From Chloroflexota bacterium (GTDB taxonomy: Bacteria; Chloroflexota; Anaerolineae; Aggregatilineales; Phototrophicaceae), in assembly GCA_026709625.1 (NCBI GenBank), contig JAPOSR010000052.1, forward strand, positions 27,083-91,082: a DNA stretch of 64,000 bases, written 5' to 3'. The notes beneath the pieces were generated by a model. It did no database searches, was not told the DNA's origin, and saw nothing but the letters and a program-made list of their open reading frames with translations. Numbering within the stretch: position 1 is the stretch's first letter; the number at the start of each line of letters is the position of its first letter. Below are positions 35,334 to 44,638 of this stretch, one piece after another. Made by a program: the position numbers and the translations under genes.

Positions 35334-36892
35334 TGCGCCAGCCGATTATGCCACGCGGGCTGCCAGTGTTCTTCGCCCTGCTCGTGCTGGGGGCATGCAG
35401 CGCGTTCAGCCAGCCGGCCGCCACCCCCACCGCAACTGCGACGCCAATGCCGCTGCCGAGCGCGACGCCCACCGCCACACTCGCTCCCACCGCGACGCCG
35501 ACAGCAACGCCCAGTCCGCTGCCCAGCGCGACGCCGACAAGCTCGCCCACTCCGTCCCGCACGCCCAAGCCAACCATTGCGCCGCCGCCGTCCGCCCAGC
35601 TGGTCTTTGACAACTGGGAGCTGCTCGACCTGCCGGATGCGGTCCGCGAAGGCACTGGCAGCCCGCTTGTGGCATTTATCAGCGCCAACCGCCAACAGAC
35701 CATCGGCAATATCGCCACCGCGCTGCCCTTCACTGGCGTCCAGACGCTCTATTTCGCCTCGCCAGCGCGCGCCTTTCCCCGCATTCCCGTCCTCGAGCTG
35801 CAATCGGCGCAGCTGCTGGAAGTCTTCTTGGCGCCACGCGGCAATGCCTTGGCATTTGCGCGAGAAGCCGACAGCCCAAGCCAGGCTGGCTTGTACATTT
35901 TTAATATGAACCTGGGGCTCGTCGCGCGGGTGCTGCCGGGCGCAAACCCCTTGCTGCAGCGCGGCATTTATTCTGAACCGGTTTTTTCGCCCGATGGCTC
36001 GCAACTCGCTTTGACAGCCGCCATGGGTTTTGACCTGGATATCTTCCTTGTCAACATGCGTGACGGCAGCAGCGCAAGAATCAGCCACAGCGATGCGCAT
36101 GAATTCTGGCCAAGCTGGTCGCCAGATGGGCGCTATATCGCCTTTGTCTCCGACCGCGCCGAATGCCCGACTTGGAACCCCAACCAGCCCGATGCCTGCG
36201 ACGCGCGCCGCCAGCCACCGCCCAACAGTGGGCAAATTTATCTGCACGAGCTGGCAAGTGGCGAGGCAACGCGCTTGTCCGATGTCAAAACACACGAAGC
36301 GCCAAGCTGGATTAATGAATCGCTGCTGGCTTTTTCCAGCGGCAACCCGTTTGATTTGCTGAATCCGCAGCGGCGCATTTGGCAGGCAACTATCGAAACT
36401 GGCGAAGCGCGCGCGCTGCGTTTGCCCGACGACTCGGCGACCAGCTATGTATCCGAAGCCTGGTCGCCCAGCGGGATCCGCGTGTTGACGCAGCTGGCGG
36501 ACACCGACAATCGCGCCGCCCTGCTGCTGGCGGATGGGACGTTGGTGGCGGAAGACTTCAGCCTGGCATTCCCGCGCTTTGGCATGGTGGCGGATTGGTC
36601 GCCCAATGGCGGACGCCTGGCGATCGGCGGCAGCGGCGGCAACTGTCCCTATGGCGTGCGCGTCAAAAATGGCGCTTTCGAATCAATCGCGAATGGCAGC
36701 CCACCGCCGACCATGTGCGACCCGCAATATTCGCCAGATGGCGAGTACCTGGCCTTCAGTGGCGTGAATCCGCGCGTGGACGGGCGCAGCGATGTCTATG
36801 TCGCCAGCACCAATGGATTCGGCGCGACCAGCCTGACCAGCGACCTGCGGGGCCAGATCAAGTTAATCGGCTGGGTGGGCGGACGGCCATAG
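35333..36892 (+). CDS. lipoprotein with Thr/Pro/Ala linker and WD40-like (PD40/TolB) propeller
   Basis: A 519-residue exported lipoprotein. The signal peptide ends in the lipobox LGAC (Cys23). Residues about 28-85 are a low-complexity Thr-Pro-Ala-Ser linker, common in Chloroflexota surface proteins. The remaining 430 residues contain repeated blades such as FSPDGSQLAL, WSPDGRYIAFVSDR and YSPDGEYLAFSG, typical of TolB/PD40 beta-propellers. The ligand is unknown. It begins in the lon stop codon (TAATG) and is probably translated from the lon message. Confidence 0.85.
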   Translation: MRQPIMPRGLPVFFALLVLGACSAFSQPAATPTATATPMPLPSATPTATLAPTATPTATPSPLPSATPTSSPTPSRTPKPTIAPPPSAQLVFDNWELLDLPDAVREGTGSPLVAFISANRQQTIGNIATALPFTGVQTLYFASPARAFPRIPVLELQSAQLLEVFLAPRGNALAFAREADSPSQAGLYIFNMNLGLVARVLPGANPLLQRGIYSEPVFSPDGSQLALTAAMGFDLDIFLVNMRDGSSARISHSDAHEFWPSWSPDGRYIAFVSDRAECPTWNPNQPDACDARRQPPPNSGQIYLHELASGEATRLSDVKTHEAPSWINESLLAFSSGNPFDLLNPQRRIWQATIETGEARALRLPDDSATSYVSEAWSPSGIRVLTQLADTDNRAALLLADGTLVAEDFSLAFPRFGMVADWSPNGGRLAIGGSGGNCPYGVRVKNGAFESIANGSPPPTMCDPQYSPDGEYLAFSGVNPRVDGRSDVYVASTNGFGATSLTSDLRGQIKLIGWVGGRP

Positions 36893-36907
36893 CCCCCGAT
36901 AGCGGCG

Positions 36908-36918
36908 GATGCTAGACT
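36908..36918 (+). promoter_or_regulatory. extended -10 box for fabG-hit
   Basis: GATGCTAGACT, a close copy of the window motif, 48 bases before the fabG ATG. Confidence 0.5.
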
Positions 36919-36966
36919 GACAGCCTGCGCAGCGCCAAAGCGGATACAGACAGCGAGGAATGTGCC

Positions 36967-37713
36967 ATGACACTGTTCGCAGAAAAAACAGCCTTGGTCA
37001 CAGGCGGGGGACGCGGCATCGGCCGAGCAATCTGCCTTGAACTGGCGGCTGGCGGCGCAACTGTGCTGGTCAACTACAATCGCAGCGGCGAGGCGGCGGA
37101 CGAAGTCGTCGCGGAGATCGCAGCACAGGGCGGCGAGGCGCGCGCCTTGCAAGCCGATGTCAGCGACGAAGCGCAGGTGGCGCAGCTATTCAAACAAGCC
37201 CGGGCGCTGGCGGGCGGGCTGGATATCCTCGTCAACAACGCCGGCATGACGCGCGACAATGTCATTATGATGATGAAGCCAGCCGACTTTGATGATGTGC
37301 TGGCGACAAACCTGCGCAGCAGTTGGCTGTGCTGCAAAGCCGCGGCGCGCCTGATGATGCGCCAACGCAGCGGCAGCATCGTCAATATCACCAGCGTAGT
37401 CGGACTGGCCGGCAATGGCGGGCAGACCAACTATGCCGCCAGCAAAGCCGGCATAATCGGCTTGACCAAGTCGCTGGCGAAAGAGTTGGCAATCCGCGGC
37501 GTGCGCGTCAATGCGCTCGCGCCAGGTTTCGTCGACACCGCGATGACAGCCGATTTGTCGCCCGAGCTCAAGCAGGGCGCGCTGGCGGCGATTCCTTTGG
37601 GCAGGCTGGGCGCGCCAACGGATATCGCCCATGCAGTCGCATTCTTGGCGTCCGACCGCGCCGCCTATATCACCGGACAGACCCTGGTTGTCGATGGCGG
37701 CATGGTCATGTAA
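36967..37713 (+). CDS. fabG: 3-oxoacyl-ACP reductase-type SDR
   Basis: A 248-residue short-chain dehydrogenase. VTGGGRGIGRAIC is the NADPH-binding loop, LVNNAGMTRDN the NNAG motif, and Ser of NITSVVG with YAASKAG gives the Ser-Tyr-Lys catalytic set. The C-terminal ITGQTLVVDGGM is the FabG hallmark and matches the fatty-acid enzyme length exactly. It reduces 3-oxoacyl-ACP during fatty-acid elongation, with fabD at 1-769 in the same pathway. Other SDR substrates cannot be excluded. hit follows after 18 bases. Confidence 0.9.
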   Translation: MTLFAEKTALVTGGGRGIGRAICLELAAGGATVLVNYNRSGEAADEVVAEIAAQGGEARALQADVSDEAQVAQLFKQARALAGGLDILVNNAGMTRDNVIMMMKPADFDDVLATNLRSSWLCCKAAARLMMRQRSGSIVNITSVVGLAGNGGQTNYAASKAGIIGLTKSLAKELAIRGVRVNALAPGFVDTAMTADLSPELKQGALAAIPLGRLGAPTDIAHAVAFLASDRAAYITGQTLVVDGGMVM

Positions 37714-37731
37714 AGCAAGTGGAGGCAATCA

Positions 37732-38082
37732 ATGAGCAGCCTATTCGCAAAAATTATCGCCCGCGAAATCCCTGCCGACATCGTCTATGAAGACGACCTG
37801 ACGCTGGCATTTCGTGATATTGCGCCACAAGCGCCCGTGCACATCCTCATCATCCCCAAGCGCGAGATCGCCACCGTCAACGATGTCATGCCCGCGGACG
37901 AAGCGGCTTTGGGCAGGCTGCTGCGGGTCGCCGCCAAGCTCGCGGCTTCAGAAGGCATCGCCCAAGACGGCTATCGGCTGATTGTCAACTGCAACGAGCA
38001 CGGCGGGCAAGAAGTTTTTCATCTGCATCTGCACTTGCTGGGCGGGCGCAATCTGGGACCCATGCTGGCGCGCCAGACATAA
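37732..38082 (+). CDS. HIT family hydrolase (HinT-like)
   Basis: A 116-residue nucleotide-binding hydrolase. [10 protein letters not shown] contains the histidine triad HxHxH near the C-terminus, and [18 protein letters not shown] and [12 protein letters not shown] are the conserved HinT start and strand. HinT enzymes cleave purine phosphoramidates and acyl-AMP. GGAGG 7-8 bases before ATG 37732 supports the start. It is co-transcribed with fabG. Confidence 0.93.
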   Translation: MSSLFAKIIAREIPADIVYEDDLTLAFRDIAPQAPVHILIIPKREIATVNDVMPADEAALGRLLRVAAKLAASEGIAQDGYRLIVNCNEHGGQEVFHLHLHLLGGRNLGPMLARQT

Positions 38083-38093
38083 GCCAGCTCGCA

Positions 38094-39005
38094 TCAGCCC
38101 GCCGGCGCAGATTCGCCAGTCGCCGCCGGCGAATCCGGAATTGTTTCCACTTCCGTCTCGACAACCTCAATAGTCGGCTCGACGGTTGGGTCTGGCTGCG
38201 TGGCGGTTGGCTCGTCAGTCGCTGCCACTGCCTCGCTGGTCGGCGGCGCTTCGGGCGGCGTTTGCGGCAGCCTCCAGTCATCGGGCGTGGCGTCGTCGAT
38301 TGCGCCAAGGATGGTCGCGGTGGTGGGCAGCGCCTGTCCAGCTTCGAGCGTTACGCCATTGACGCGCAGAGTCGGCGTTGTGGAAATATCTTCGTTCAGC
38401 GCCGCGGCCAGAGTCGCGGTTATGGCGCTGGAATTGAAGCAGCCGGTGAACAGGCTCTCGCGCATGCCCAAGCCATTCACGGCGGCCAGCAAGCGATTCT
38501 GCGAAAAAGCCGTGTTGCCATAGCGTGTCTGCCAGTCAAAAAGCAGGTCGTGCATCTCCCAGAACAACCCTTGTTGCCCGGCGCACAATGCCGCGCGCGC
38601 CGCCCCCTGCGCATTGGGAACGCTGCCGGTTTGTAGGGGCACATAGGTAAAGAGCGCCTGCCCCGCCCGCACCCGTTCCAGCACCGACCCCAGACTATCC
38701 TCATGAAATTGCTGACAGCCCGGACAAGCAAAACTGGCGTATTCTTCCAGCGTCACCGGCGCTTCGCCATCGCCCAGCTGCGGATAGCCATCGCGCGAAT
38801 AGGAACGGGTGATGCCCGCGTAGGCAGCGGACAGGTCGTCGGGGATATGCGCATCGACTGGTTGGTTCGACACGACAATCACAGCGAACAGGACCACAGT
38901 CACCGCCACAATCGCGGCTATCAGGAGGATGCTGCGGCTTTGGCGGCGCTGACGCTGACGGCGTTGCCGGGCGGCCCGCGTGCGGCTGGATGGGTTTTTT
39001 GCCAT
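38094..39005 (-). CDS. membrane-anchored DsbA-like thioredoxin-fold protein
   Basis: A 303-residue protein. Residues 1-22 are strongly basic (RQRRQRQRR), residues about 25-47 are a membrane helix, and the external domain (about 60-240) is a DsbA-type thioredoxin fold with the CPGC active site in FACPGCQQFH (about 94-97). A cis-proline region TTPTLRVNG follows. The C-terminal 65 residues are a Thr/Glu/Pro-rich tail. It should act as an oxidase or isomerase for exported proteins, the opposite arm to the CcdA/TlpA system at 20871-23366. I chose ATG 39005, with AAAGG upstream. Confidence 0.88.
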   Translation of the reverse strand: MAKNPSSRTRAARQRRQRQRRQSRSILLIAAIVAVTVVLFAVIVVSNQPVDAHIPDDLSAAYAGITRSYSRDGYPQLGDGEAPVTLEEYASFACPGCQQFHEDSLGSVLERVRAGQALFTYVPLQTGSVPNAQGAARAALCAGQQGLFWEMHDLLFDWQTRYGNTAFSQNRLLAAVNGLGMRESLFTGCFNSSAITATLAAALNEDISTTPTLRVNGVTLEAGQALPTTATILGAIDDATPDDWRLPQTPPEAPPTSEAVAATDEPTATQPDPTVEPTIEVVETEVETIPDSPAATGESAPAG

Positions 39006-39048
39006 GGGCGGCTGCGCCTTTTGCGGATTTTTGGACGATATATCCGCC

Positions 39049-39059
39049 AGTCTAGCCGA
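39049..39059 (-). promoter_or_regulatory. extended -10 box for the DsbA-like gene
   Basis: TCGGCTAGACT on the minus strand, close to the window motif; transcription would begin near 39042, about 37 bases before the ATG. Confidence 0.45.
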
Positions 39060-39069
39060 ACAGACGCGC

Positions 39070-39150
39070 TTTGTAAATTGCCGCGCGGCGAACTGGCAGG
39101 CTGGCAAGCGCGCCGAACCCTGTTACACTGGGCTTGCGCATTTGTAAATT
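39070..39150. repeat. direct repeat TTTGTAAATT flanking the acnA promoter
   Basis: Two exact copies of TTTGTAAATT lie at 39070-39079 and 39141-39150, 71 bases apart, in an otherwise GC-rich gap between the DsbA-like gene and acnA. A likely acnA -10, TGTTACACT (39121-39129), lies between them. The repeat is AT-rich and could be a regulator site. Confidence 0.4.
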
Positions 39151-39174
39151 TAAGCAGCGGCAGAGGACCCGGAC

Positions 39175-41880
39175 ATGAACGATGAATTTGGCGCTCGCGG
39201 CACGATCGCATTCGCCGGTGGCAAAGCGGCGGTCTATCGGCTAGACAGGCTAAGCCAGGCGGGCATTGGCCATATCGACAGCTTGCCATTCAGCATCAAG
39301 GTATTGCTGGAAAACGCGCTTCGCAATCTGGATGGGCGACACTTTCATGCCGACGATGTTGCGCATTTGGCCAGCTGGGACGCGCGAAATCACCAGGCGG
39401 TCGAAATCCCTTTCCGCCCCGCCCGCGTGATTTTGCAAGATTTCACCGGCGTGCCCTCGCTGGTGGACCTGGCGGCGCTGCGCAGCGCGATGCGGCGGAT
39501 GGGTGGCGACCCGCAGAAAATCAACCCGCAGGTGCCGGTCGACCTAGTCATCGACCATTCTGTGCAGGTGGATGTCTTTGGCAGCGCCGACGCCATCCTG
39601 CGCAATGCCGAGATGGAGTTTGTCCGCAACCGCGAACGCTATGAATTTTTGCACTGGGGGCAAAAAGCCTTTGACAACTTGAAGGTCGTGCCTCCCGCGA
39701 CCGGCATCGTGCATCAAGTCAATCTGGAATACCTGGCCAATGTCGTGCAGCTTTATGCGGATGCGCGCGGCGATGGCTTGGTGGCGCTGCCCGATACGCT
39801 GGTGGGCACCGACAGCCATACCACAATGATCAACGGGCTGGGCGTGCTGGGCTGGGGCGTCGGCGGGATCGAAGCCGAAGCCGCGATGCTCGGACAGCCG
39901 ATATACATGCTTATGCCCGAAGTAATCGGCTTTAAGCTGGTCGGACAACTGCCCGAAGGCGCGACCGCCACCGATCTGGTGCTGGTGGTCACGCAGATGC
40001 TGCGCGCAAAAGGCGTGGTCGGCAAATTTGTTGAGTTTTATGGTCCCGGCTTGAGCAGCATGAGCCTGCCCGACCGCGCGACTATCGCCAATATGGCACC
40101 CGAATATGGCGCTACAGTCGGCTTCTTCCCGGTCGATGACGAGACATTGAGCTATCTGCGGCGCACAGGGCGCGGCGAAGATCTCGTGAGCCTGGTGGAA
40201 GTCTATTGCAAGGAACAAGGGCTCTTCCGCAGCGACAGCCAGGCAGACCCCGCCTTTAACGACAGCCTGGAGCTCGACCTGGCCACAGTCGAAGCCAGCG
40301 TGGCTGGCCCGCTGCGGCCGCAAGACCGCATTCTGGTGCGAGATCTGAAGTCGACCTTTCATCAAGCGCTGCGCGCGCCGCTCGGCCCGCAGGGCTTCGC
40401 GCTGGAAGCGGAGCAGTTGAGCGCCAGCGGCAGCTATCAAAGTCATGGCGAAAGCGCCGAGCTGACCCATGGCTCGGTGGTGATCGCGGCGATCACATCC
40501 TGCACGAATACGAGCAATCCCTCAGTGATGGTGGCGGCCGGTTTGCTGGCGAAAAAAGCATCGATGCGCGGATTGCGCCGCAAACCCTATGTCAAAACCA
40601 GTCTGGCACCCGGCTCAAAAGTCGTCACAGAATACCTGACCAAAGCCGGGTTGACACCGCATCTGGAAGCGCTCGGCTTTCACACCGTCGGCTATGGCTG
40701 CACGACCTGCATCGGCAACAGCGGGCCCTTGCCCGAGCCAGTGCGCGCCGCCATACACGAATCTGACCTGGTCGCCGCATCGGTATTGAGCGGCAACCGC
40801 AACTTTGGCGGGCGAATCGGCCCAGATGTACGCGCCAACTTCCTGGCTTCACCGCCGCTGGTCGTCGCCTATGCGCTGGCCGGCACTGTCGATATCGACC
40901 TGAACAGCGAGCCGCTGGGGCACGATGACGATGGCGAGGCCGTCTATCTGCGCGATATCTGGCCCTCGCAGGAAGAAATCCTGGCGACTGTGCAGAACAG
41001 CCTCGACCCCGGCATGTACACAGCGCAATACGCCAATGTCTACGCTGGCAACGAACAGTGGAATGCCATTCCCAGCGCCGACGAGCCTGTCTATGCCTGG
41101 GACGATGCCAGCACATATATCCAGGAACCGCCTTTCTTCCTCGACCTGCCCCGCGAGCCCGCGCCGATCGAAGCAATCGTGGGCGCTCGCGTCATGGTCA
41201 AAGGCGGCGACTCGGTTACGACCGACCATATTTCGCCGGCTGGCGCTATCGCCATCAATGGTCCAGCCGGGCAATATCTGCTGGAGCGTGATGTCAGCCC
41301 GCAATACTTCAACAGTTTCGGCTCGCGGCGCGGCAATGACCGGGTGATGACGCGCGGCACATTCGCCAATGTGCGCCTGCGCAACCTGCTGGTGCCCGGC
41401 AGCGAAGGCGGCACGACCTATTACCTGCCGACCATGCAAGAAATGTCGATCTATGCGGCGGCGCTGCGCTACAAAGACGATGGCACGCCCTTGATTGTGC
41501 TGGCCGGCAAAGATTATGGCATGGGCTCATCGCGCGACTGGGCGGCAAAAGGCACCTTGCTGCTGGGCATCAAAGCGGTCATCGCCGAAAGCATCGAGCG
41601 CATCCACCGCAGCAACCTGGTCATGATGGGCGTGCTGCCGCTGACATTCGCCGCGGGCGACTCATACCAGTCGCTGGGGTTGAGCGGGCGCGAGACATTT
41701 GACATTCCCATAACAGACGCTGTCGAACCCATGCAAACCCTAACGGTGACCGCCACCGACGCAAGCGGCGCGCAGAAGCAGTTTGCTGTCACTGTGCGCC
41801 TCGACACGCCAGTCGAAGTCGACTATTATCGCCACGGCGGCATTTTGCAGCTGGTGCTGAGGAACTTCCTTTCGGAATGA
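39175..41880 (+). CDS. acnA: aconitate hydratase
   Basis: A 901-residue [4Fe-4S] enzyme that interconverts citrate and isocitrate. [11 protein letters not shown] (Cys443) and [11 protein letters not shown] (about Cys509 and Cys512) supply the cluster ligands. [15 protein letters not shown] is the substrate block, and the C-terminal swivel domain carries [15 protein letters not shown]. The length matches the AcnA/IRP type. GAGGA lies upstream of ATG 39175. The following MFS gene overlaps its stop by ATGA. With gltA and korAB it supplies much of the upper TCA cycle and thus 2-oxoglutarate for lysine synthesis. Confidence 0.96.
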   Translation: MNDEFGARGTIAFAGGKAAVYRLDRLSQAGIGHIDSLPFSIKVLLENALRNLDGRHFHADDVAHLASWDARNHQAVEIPFRPARVILQDFTGVPSLVDLAALRSAMRRMGGDPQKINPQVPVDLVIDHSVQVDVFGSADAILRNAEMEFVRNRERYEFLHWGQKAFDNLKVVPPATGIVHQVNLEYLANVVQLYADARGDGLVALPDTLVGTDSHTTMINGLGVLGWGVGGIEAEAAMLGQPIYMLMPEVIGFKLVGQLPEGATATDLVLVVTQMLRAKGVVGKFVEFYGPGLSSMSLPDRATIANMAPEYGATVGFFPVDDETLSYLRRTGRGEDLVSLVEVYCKEQGLFRSDSQADPAFNDSLELDLATVEASVAGPLRPQDRILVRDLKSTFHQALRAPLGPQGFALEAEQLSASGSYQSHGESAELTHGSVVIAAITSCTNTSNPSVMVAAGLLAKKASMRGLRRKPYVKTSLAPGSKVVTEYLTKAGLTPHLEALGFHTVGYGCTTCIGNSGPLPEPVRAAIHESDLVAASVLSGNRNFGGRIGPDVRANFLASPPLVVAYALAGTVDIDLNSEPLGHDDDGEAVYLRDIWPSQEEILATVQNSLDPGMYTAQYANVYAGNEQWNAIPSADEPVYAWDDASTYIQEPPFFLDLPREPAPIEAIVGARVMVKGGDSVTTDHISPAGAIAINGPAGQYLLERDVSPQYFNSFGSRRGNDRVMTRGTFANVRLRNLLVPGSEGGTTYYLPTMQEMSIYAAALRYKDDGTPLIVLAGKDYGMGSSRDWAAKGTLLLGIKAVIAESIERIHRSNLVMMGVLPLTFAAGDSYQSLGLSGRETFDIPITDAVEPMQTLTVTATDASGAQKQFAVTVRLDTPVEVDYYRHGGILQLVLRNFLSE

Positions 41881-43199
41881 AAGCGGCATCCACATATCCG
41901 CTGCGCGTCAGTCATCGGCTGCTAATCACGATCTTTGTCTCGCAGAGTCTGTTTTCGGCTGCGCACATTTCGATCCTCACCCTGCACTCCATCGCGGCGG
42001 GCATCTTGGGCGGCTCGGACGTGGCGGCGGGCATGCCCACGACTGTGGTCACATTTTCACACTCGCTGATGGCTTATGGCATGGGCGTCATCATGGGGCG
42101 TTATGGGCGGCGCATAGGCTTGCTCACTGCCTATGGCTTTGGCTTGCTGGGCGCGTTGCTGGGCTTGGTGGCGGTGCTGAATGGCTGGTTCGCGCTGCTG
42201 CTGGTCAGCTCGGCAGGCATGGGCATTGCCCGCAGTGGCTCGCAGATGAGCCGCTTTGTCGTGGGCGAGATTTTTCCGATCGGCCGCCGCGCGCAGATGA
42301 TCGGGCGGATTGTCTTCGCTGGCACCATCGGCGCGGTGTTTGGGCCTGCTTTAATCCAACCCGGCAGTCAGCTCGCCCGCTTTTTGCGCCTGGAAATTGT
42401 TAGCGAGCCAGCGCTGGCACAGTCGGCTTTGGCGCAAACCGCGCTGCCACAGGCAAGCGCCCTGAGCGAGCTGACCACCGGGCCTTGGGTAATCGCCAGT
42501 CTGCTGCTGTTCATATCGGTGTTGATCACCTGGCTGCTGCTGCGCCCAGAACCAGCGCTGGTCGCCCAGCAATACTCAGATGCGCCCAGCGACAGCGCAA
42601 AAGCAGCCGGCGGCGACAGATTGCGCGATCTGCTGCGCCTGCCCAATGTGCAGCTGGCGATCTTGTCGATGGTCATCTGCCAGACGGTCATGAGCACCTT
42701 GATGACCATAACGCCCTGGCACATGCACCTGGCCGACCACAACAATGCGCGAGTGTCGCTGGTGATCGCCGTGCATGTTTTTGGCATGTTTGGCTTGTCG
42801 CCGCTGACCGGCTGGCTCATCGACCGCTATGGGCGCGTCAGCATGATGATAATCGCCGCGCTGATACTGATCGCCTCGACCATCATCGCGCCGCTCTCGA
42901 CGCAGATGCCCTACCTGCTAGCTGGCTTGTTTTTGCTGGGCTTGGGCTGGAACTTCGGCTATGTGGCGGGCTCATCCATGCTGGCAGACGCACTGAGTGG
43001 CGCAAACCGCACACGCGTGGCGGGTTTCAACGATACGCTGGTGGCATTCTGCGCCGGGCTGGGCACATTGAGCAGCGGTTTTTTGTTTGGCTTGGGCGGA
43101 TTCCTGTTCGTCAGCTTGGGCGGTGGCGCGCTGGCGCTGGCTCTGCTGGCGTTGATCCGCACGCTTTCGCTGCGGCAGATGGCGCTGCAGCCGAGCTAG
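41877..43199 (+). CDS. MFS transporter downstream of aconitase
   Basis: A 440-residue major facilitator protein with about 12 membrane segments. The cytoplasmic loop [10 protein letters not shown] after the second helix and [11 protein letters not shown] after the eighth match the duplicated MFS motif. The middle loop (about 170-225) is longer than usual. The ATG overlaps the acnA stop, so translation is probably coupled; a carboxylate substrate is a reasonable guess from this position but is not shown by sequence. Its TAG stop is shared through CTAG with the opposing gene. Confidence 0.85.
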   Translation: MKAASTYPLRVSHRLLITIFVSQSLFSAAHISILTLHSIAAGILGGSDVAAGMPTTVVTFSHSLMAYGMGVIMGRYGRRIGLLTAYGFGLLGALLGLVAVLNGWFALLLVSSAGMGIARSGSQMSRFVVGEIFPIGRRAQMIGRIVFAGTIGAVFGPALIQPGSQLARFLRLEIVSEPALAQSALAQTALPQASALSELTTGPWVIASLLLFISVLITWLLLRPEPALVAQQYSDAPSDSAKAAGGDRLRDLLRLPNVQLAILSMVICQTVMSTLMTITPWHMHLADHNNARVSLVIAVHVFGMFGLSPLTGWLIDRYGRVSMMIIAALILIASTIIAPLSTQMPYLLAGLFLLGLGWNFGYVAGSSMLADALSGANRTRVAGFNDTLVAFCAGLGTLSSGFLFGLGGFLFVSLGGGALALALLALIRTLSLRQMALQPS

Positions 43200-43630
43200 C
43201 TTGCGTCGCGAGCCGAAGCAAAATAAGCCTGTTCCACCAGCGCCAGCCAAGCCAAGCCAACCAGCAAGGTCGAACTGCCAAAGGCGATGCCCGTTATGAG
43301 GGCATTGGCGATGGGGATTTTCTCGAGCAGGTCATGCAGCAGCGCCTGCGCCAGGCGGATGCCGACATAACCGGCGATGCCGCCACCCAGAAAGATTACC
43401 CCGGTCCTTTGCAGCATGCGCGTCAGATCTTGCTTTTTGAGGTCTTTGCCAAAATACCCGCGATAGATGTCAAAGCACATCCAGGCATCGGTGATGGATA
43501 TGCCCAGCTGCTTCGCCAGTTCCAGCGTCGGCGTCGGCACAGCGCCCGAAAGCGCCACGCCGCCCATCGTGCGCGTGATTTTCAACAGCGCCTCATAGCG
43601 CAATTCTTGCAGATCGGGTGTTTCGGCCAC
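43196..43630 (-). CDS. small membrane protein, unknown function
   Basis: A 144-residue protein that I cannot assign. Residues 1-75 are mixed charged and helical (RYEALLKITRTMGG, DAWMCFDIYRGYFGKDLKKQ). Two membrane segments follow at about 78-98 and 112-135 with glycine-rich cores. The start codon is GTG at 43630, with no strong ribosome site. It is divergent from the RNase H gene. The regular hydrophobic pattern and exact packing between neighbours support a real gene. Confidence 0.6.
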   Translation of the reverse strand: MAETPDLQELRYEALLKITRTMGGVALSGAVPTPTLELAKQLGISITDAWMCFDIYRGYFGKDLKKQDLTRMLQRTGVIFLGGGIAGYVGIRLAQALLHDLLEKIPIANALITGIAFGSSTLLVGLAWLALVEQAYFASARDAS

Positions 43631-43653
43631 GGCAGTTTTCGCTCTCGCCCACC

Positions 43654-43664
43654 TGTGCTAGACT
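43654..43664 (+). promoter_or_regulatory. extended -10 box for the RNase H gene
   Basis: TGTGCTAGACT, identical to the comF box; 17 bases before its TAGACT lies TTTTCG, a weak -35. The ATG at 43695 is about 25 bases after the predicted start. Confidence 0.6.
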
Positions 43665-43694
43665 GCGCTCATCATACAGCAAGTTGGCGGCTCT

Positions 43695-44600
43695 ATGCAA
43701 ATCACCATCTACACGGATGGCGCATGCGATATCCATGCGGCAAATCGGCCGGGCGGCTGGGCGGCGATCTTGCGCGCCAACGACGACAACGGCAAGCTGT
43801 TGAAAGAAACTGTCATCAGCGGCGGGGAAGACAACACGACCAACAACCAAATGGAATTGCGCGCGGTCATCGAAGGCATCAAAGCGCTGGAAAAGCCGGT
43901 CAAGGTCACGGTGGTCAGCGATTCGCGCTATGTCATTGATATTGCTCGCGGCGCAAAGCAAGCAAAAGCCAACAAAGCGCTATGGCGTGAATTCCGCGAG
44001 CTGACAGCCGGGCAATACATCCATTGGCGCTATGTCGAGGGACACAGCGGCGACGCCCTGAACGAACGCTGCGACAAGCTGGCGGTGGCGGAACGCGGCA
44101 AACGGTCGCGGCAGCAAACCGAGGCGCAGCCTGCTCCGCTGCCCGACACGCCCTTCACCATCTACCTGACGACCAGCGCCAGCCGCGGCCGCCGAGCGAC
44201 TGCCTGGAGCGCGGTAATCCTCACAGACGGCGAAACGCGCGAAATAAGCGGTTGCCTGCCCGGCATCAGCGAGCTGGAAGGCACGCTAATCGGCGCGATT
44301 GCGGCGCTGGAAAGCCTGCCCGCAGATGTCGACGCGACCTTGTTCACTGCGCAGGAATATCTGGCAAAGGGCATGAATCTGTGGCTGGCGGGCTGGCAGG
44401 CGCGGGGCTGGCGAACGCGCGATGGCAAGCCAGTCAAACATCAGCGGCGCTGGCGGCGGCTACGCGACTTGCAGGCGGGGCGGCGGCTCGACTTCCGCTT
44501 TGTCAAGGCGCGCGCCGAGATTGCCCACTTCCAACGCGGCAAGGCATTGGCAACCGCGGCGCTGCCAGACACTGCGGCGGGCGGCGGGCTTGTGCTATAG
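43695..44600 (+). CDS. rnhA: tandem RNase H: active N-terminal and degenerate C-terminal domain
   Basis: A 301-residue protein, about twice the usual RNase HI length. Residues 1-135 are a standard RNase HI, which cuts RNA in RNA-DNA hybrids: IYTDGA (Asp8), NNQMELRA (Glu54), SDSRYV (Asp76), EGHSGD (His117) and RCDKLA (Asp127). Residues about 152-285 repeat the fold pattern (FTIYLTTSA, ISELEGTLIGAIAALE, TAQEYLAKGMNLW, RWRRLRDLQ) but have Thr, Glu, Ala and Gln where Asp8, Glu54, Asp76 and Asp127 would be. The second copy is therefore probably non-catalytic and may bind the hybrid. A basic linker (GKRSRQQ) joins them. Confidence 0.85.
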   Translation: MQITIYTDGACDIHAANRPGGWAAILRANDDNGKLLKETVISGGEDNTTNNQMELRAVIEGIKALEKPVKVTVVSDSRYVIDIARGAKQAKANKALWREFRELTAGQYIHWRYVEGHSGDALNERCDKLAVAERGKRSRQQTEAQPAPLPDTPFTIYLTTSASRGRRATAWSAVILTDGETREISGCLPGISELEGTLIGAIAALESLPADVDATLFTAQEYLAKGMNLWLAGWQARGWRTRDGKPVKHQRRWRRLRDLQAGRRLDFRFVKARAEIAHFQRGKALATAALPDTAAGGGLVL

Positions 44601-44601
44601 T
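44591..44601 (+). promoter_or_regulatory. extended -10 box for the aminotransferase
   Basis: TGTGCTATAGT overlaps the last codons of the RNase H gene. The predicted start near 44608 is 31 bases before the aminotransferase ATG. Confidence 0.5.
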
Positions 44602-44638
44602 GTTGCAGAATTGGCTCACACATAGCGAGACTGCAACG

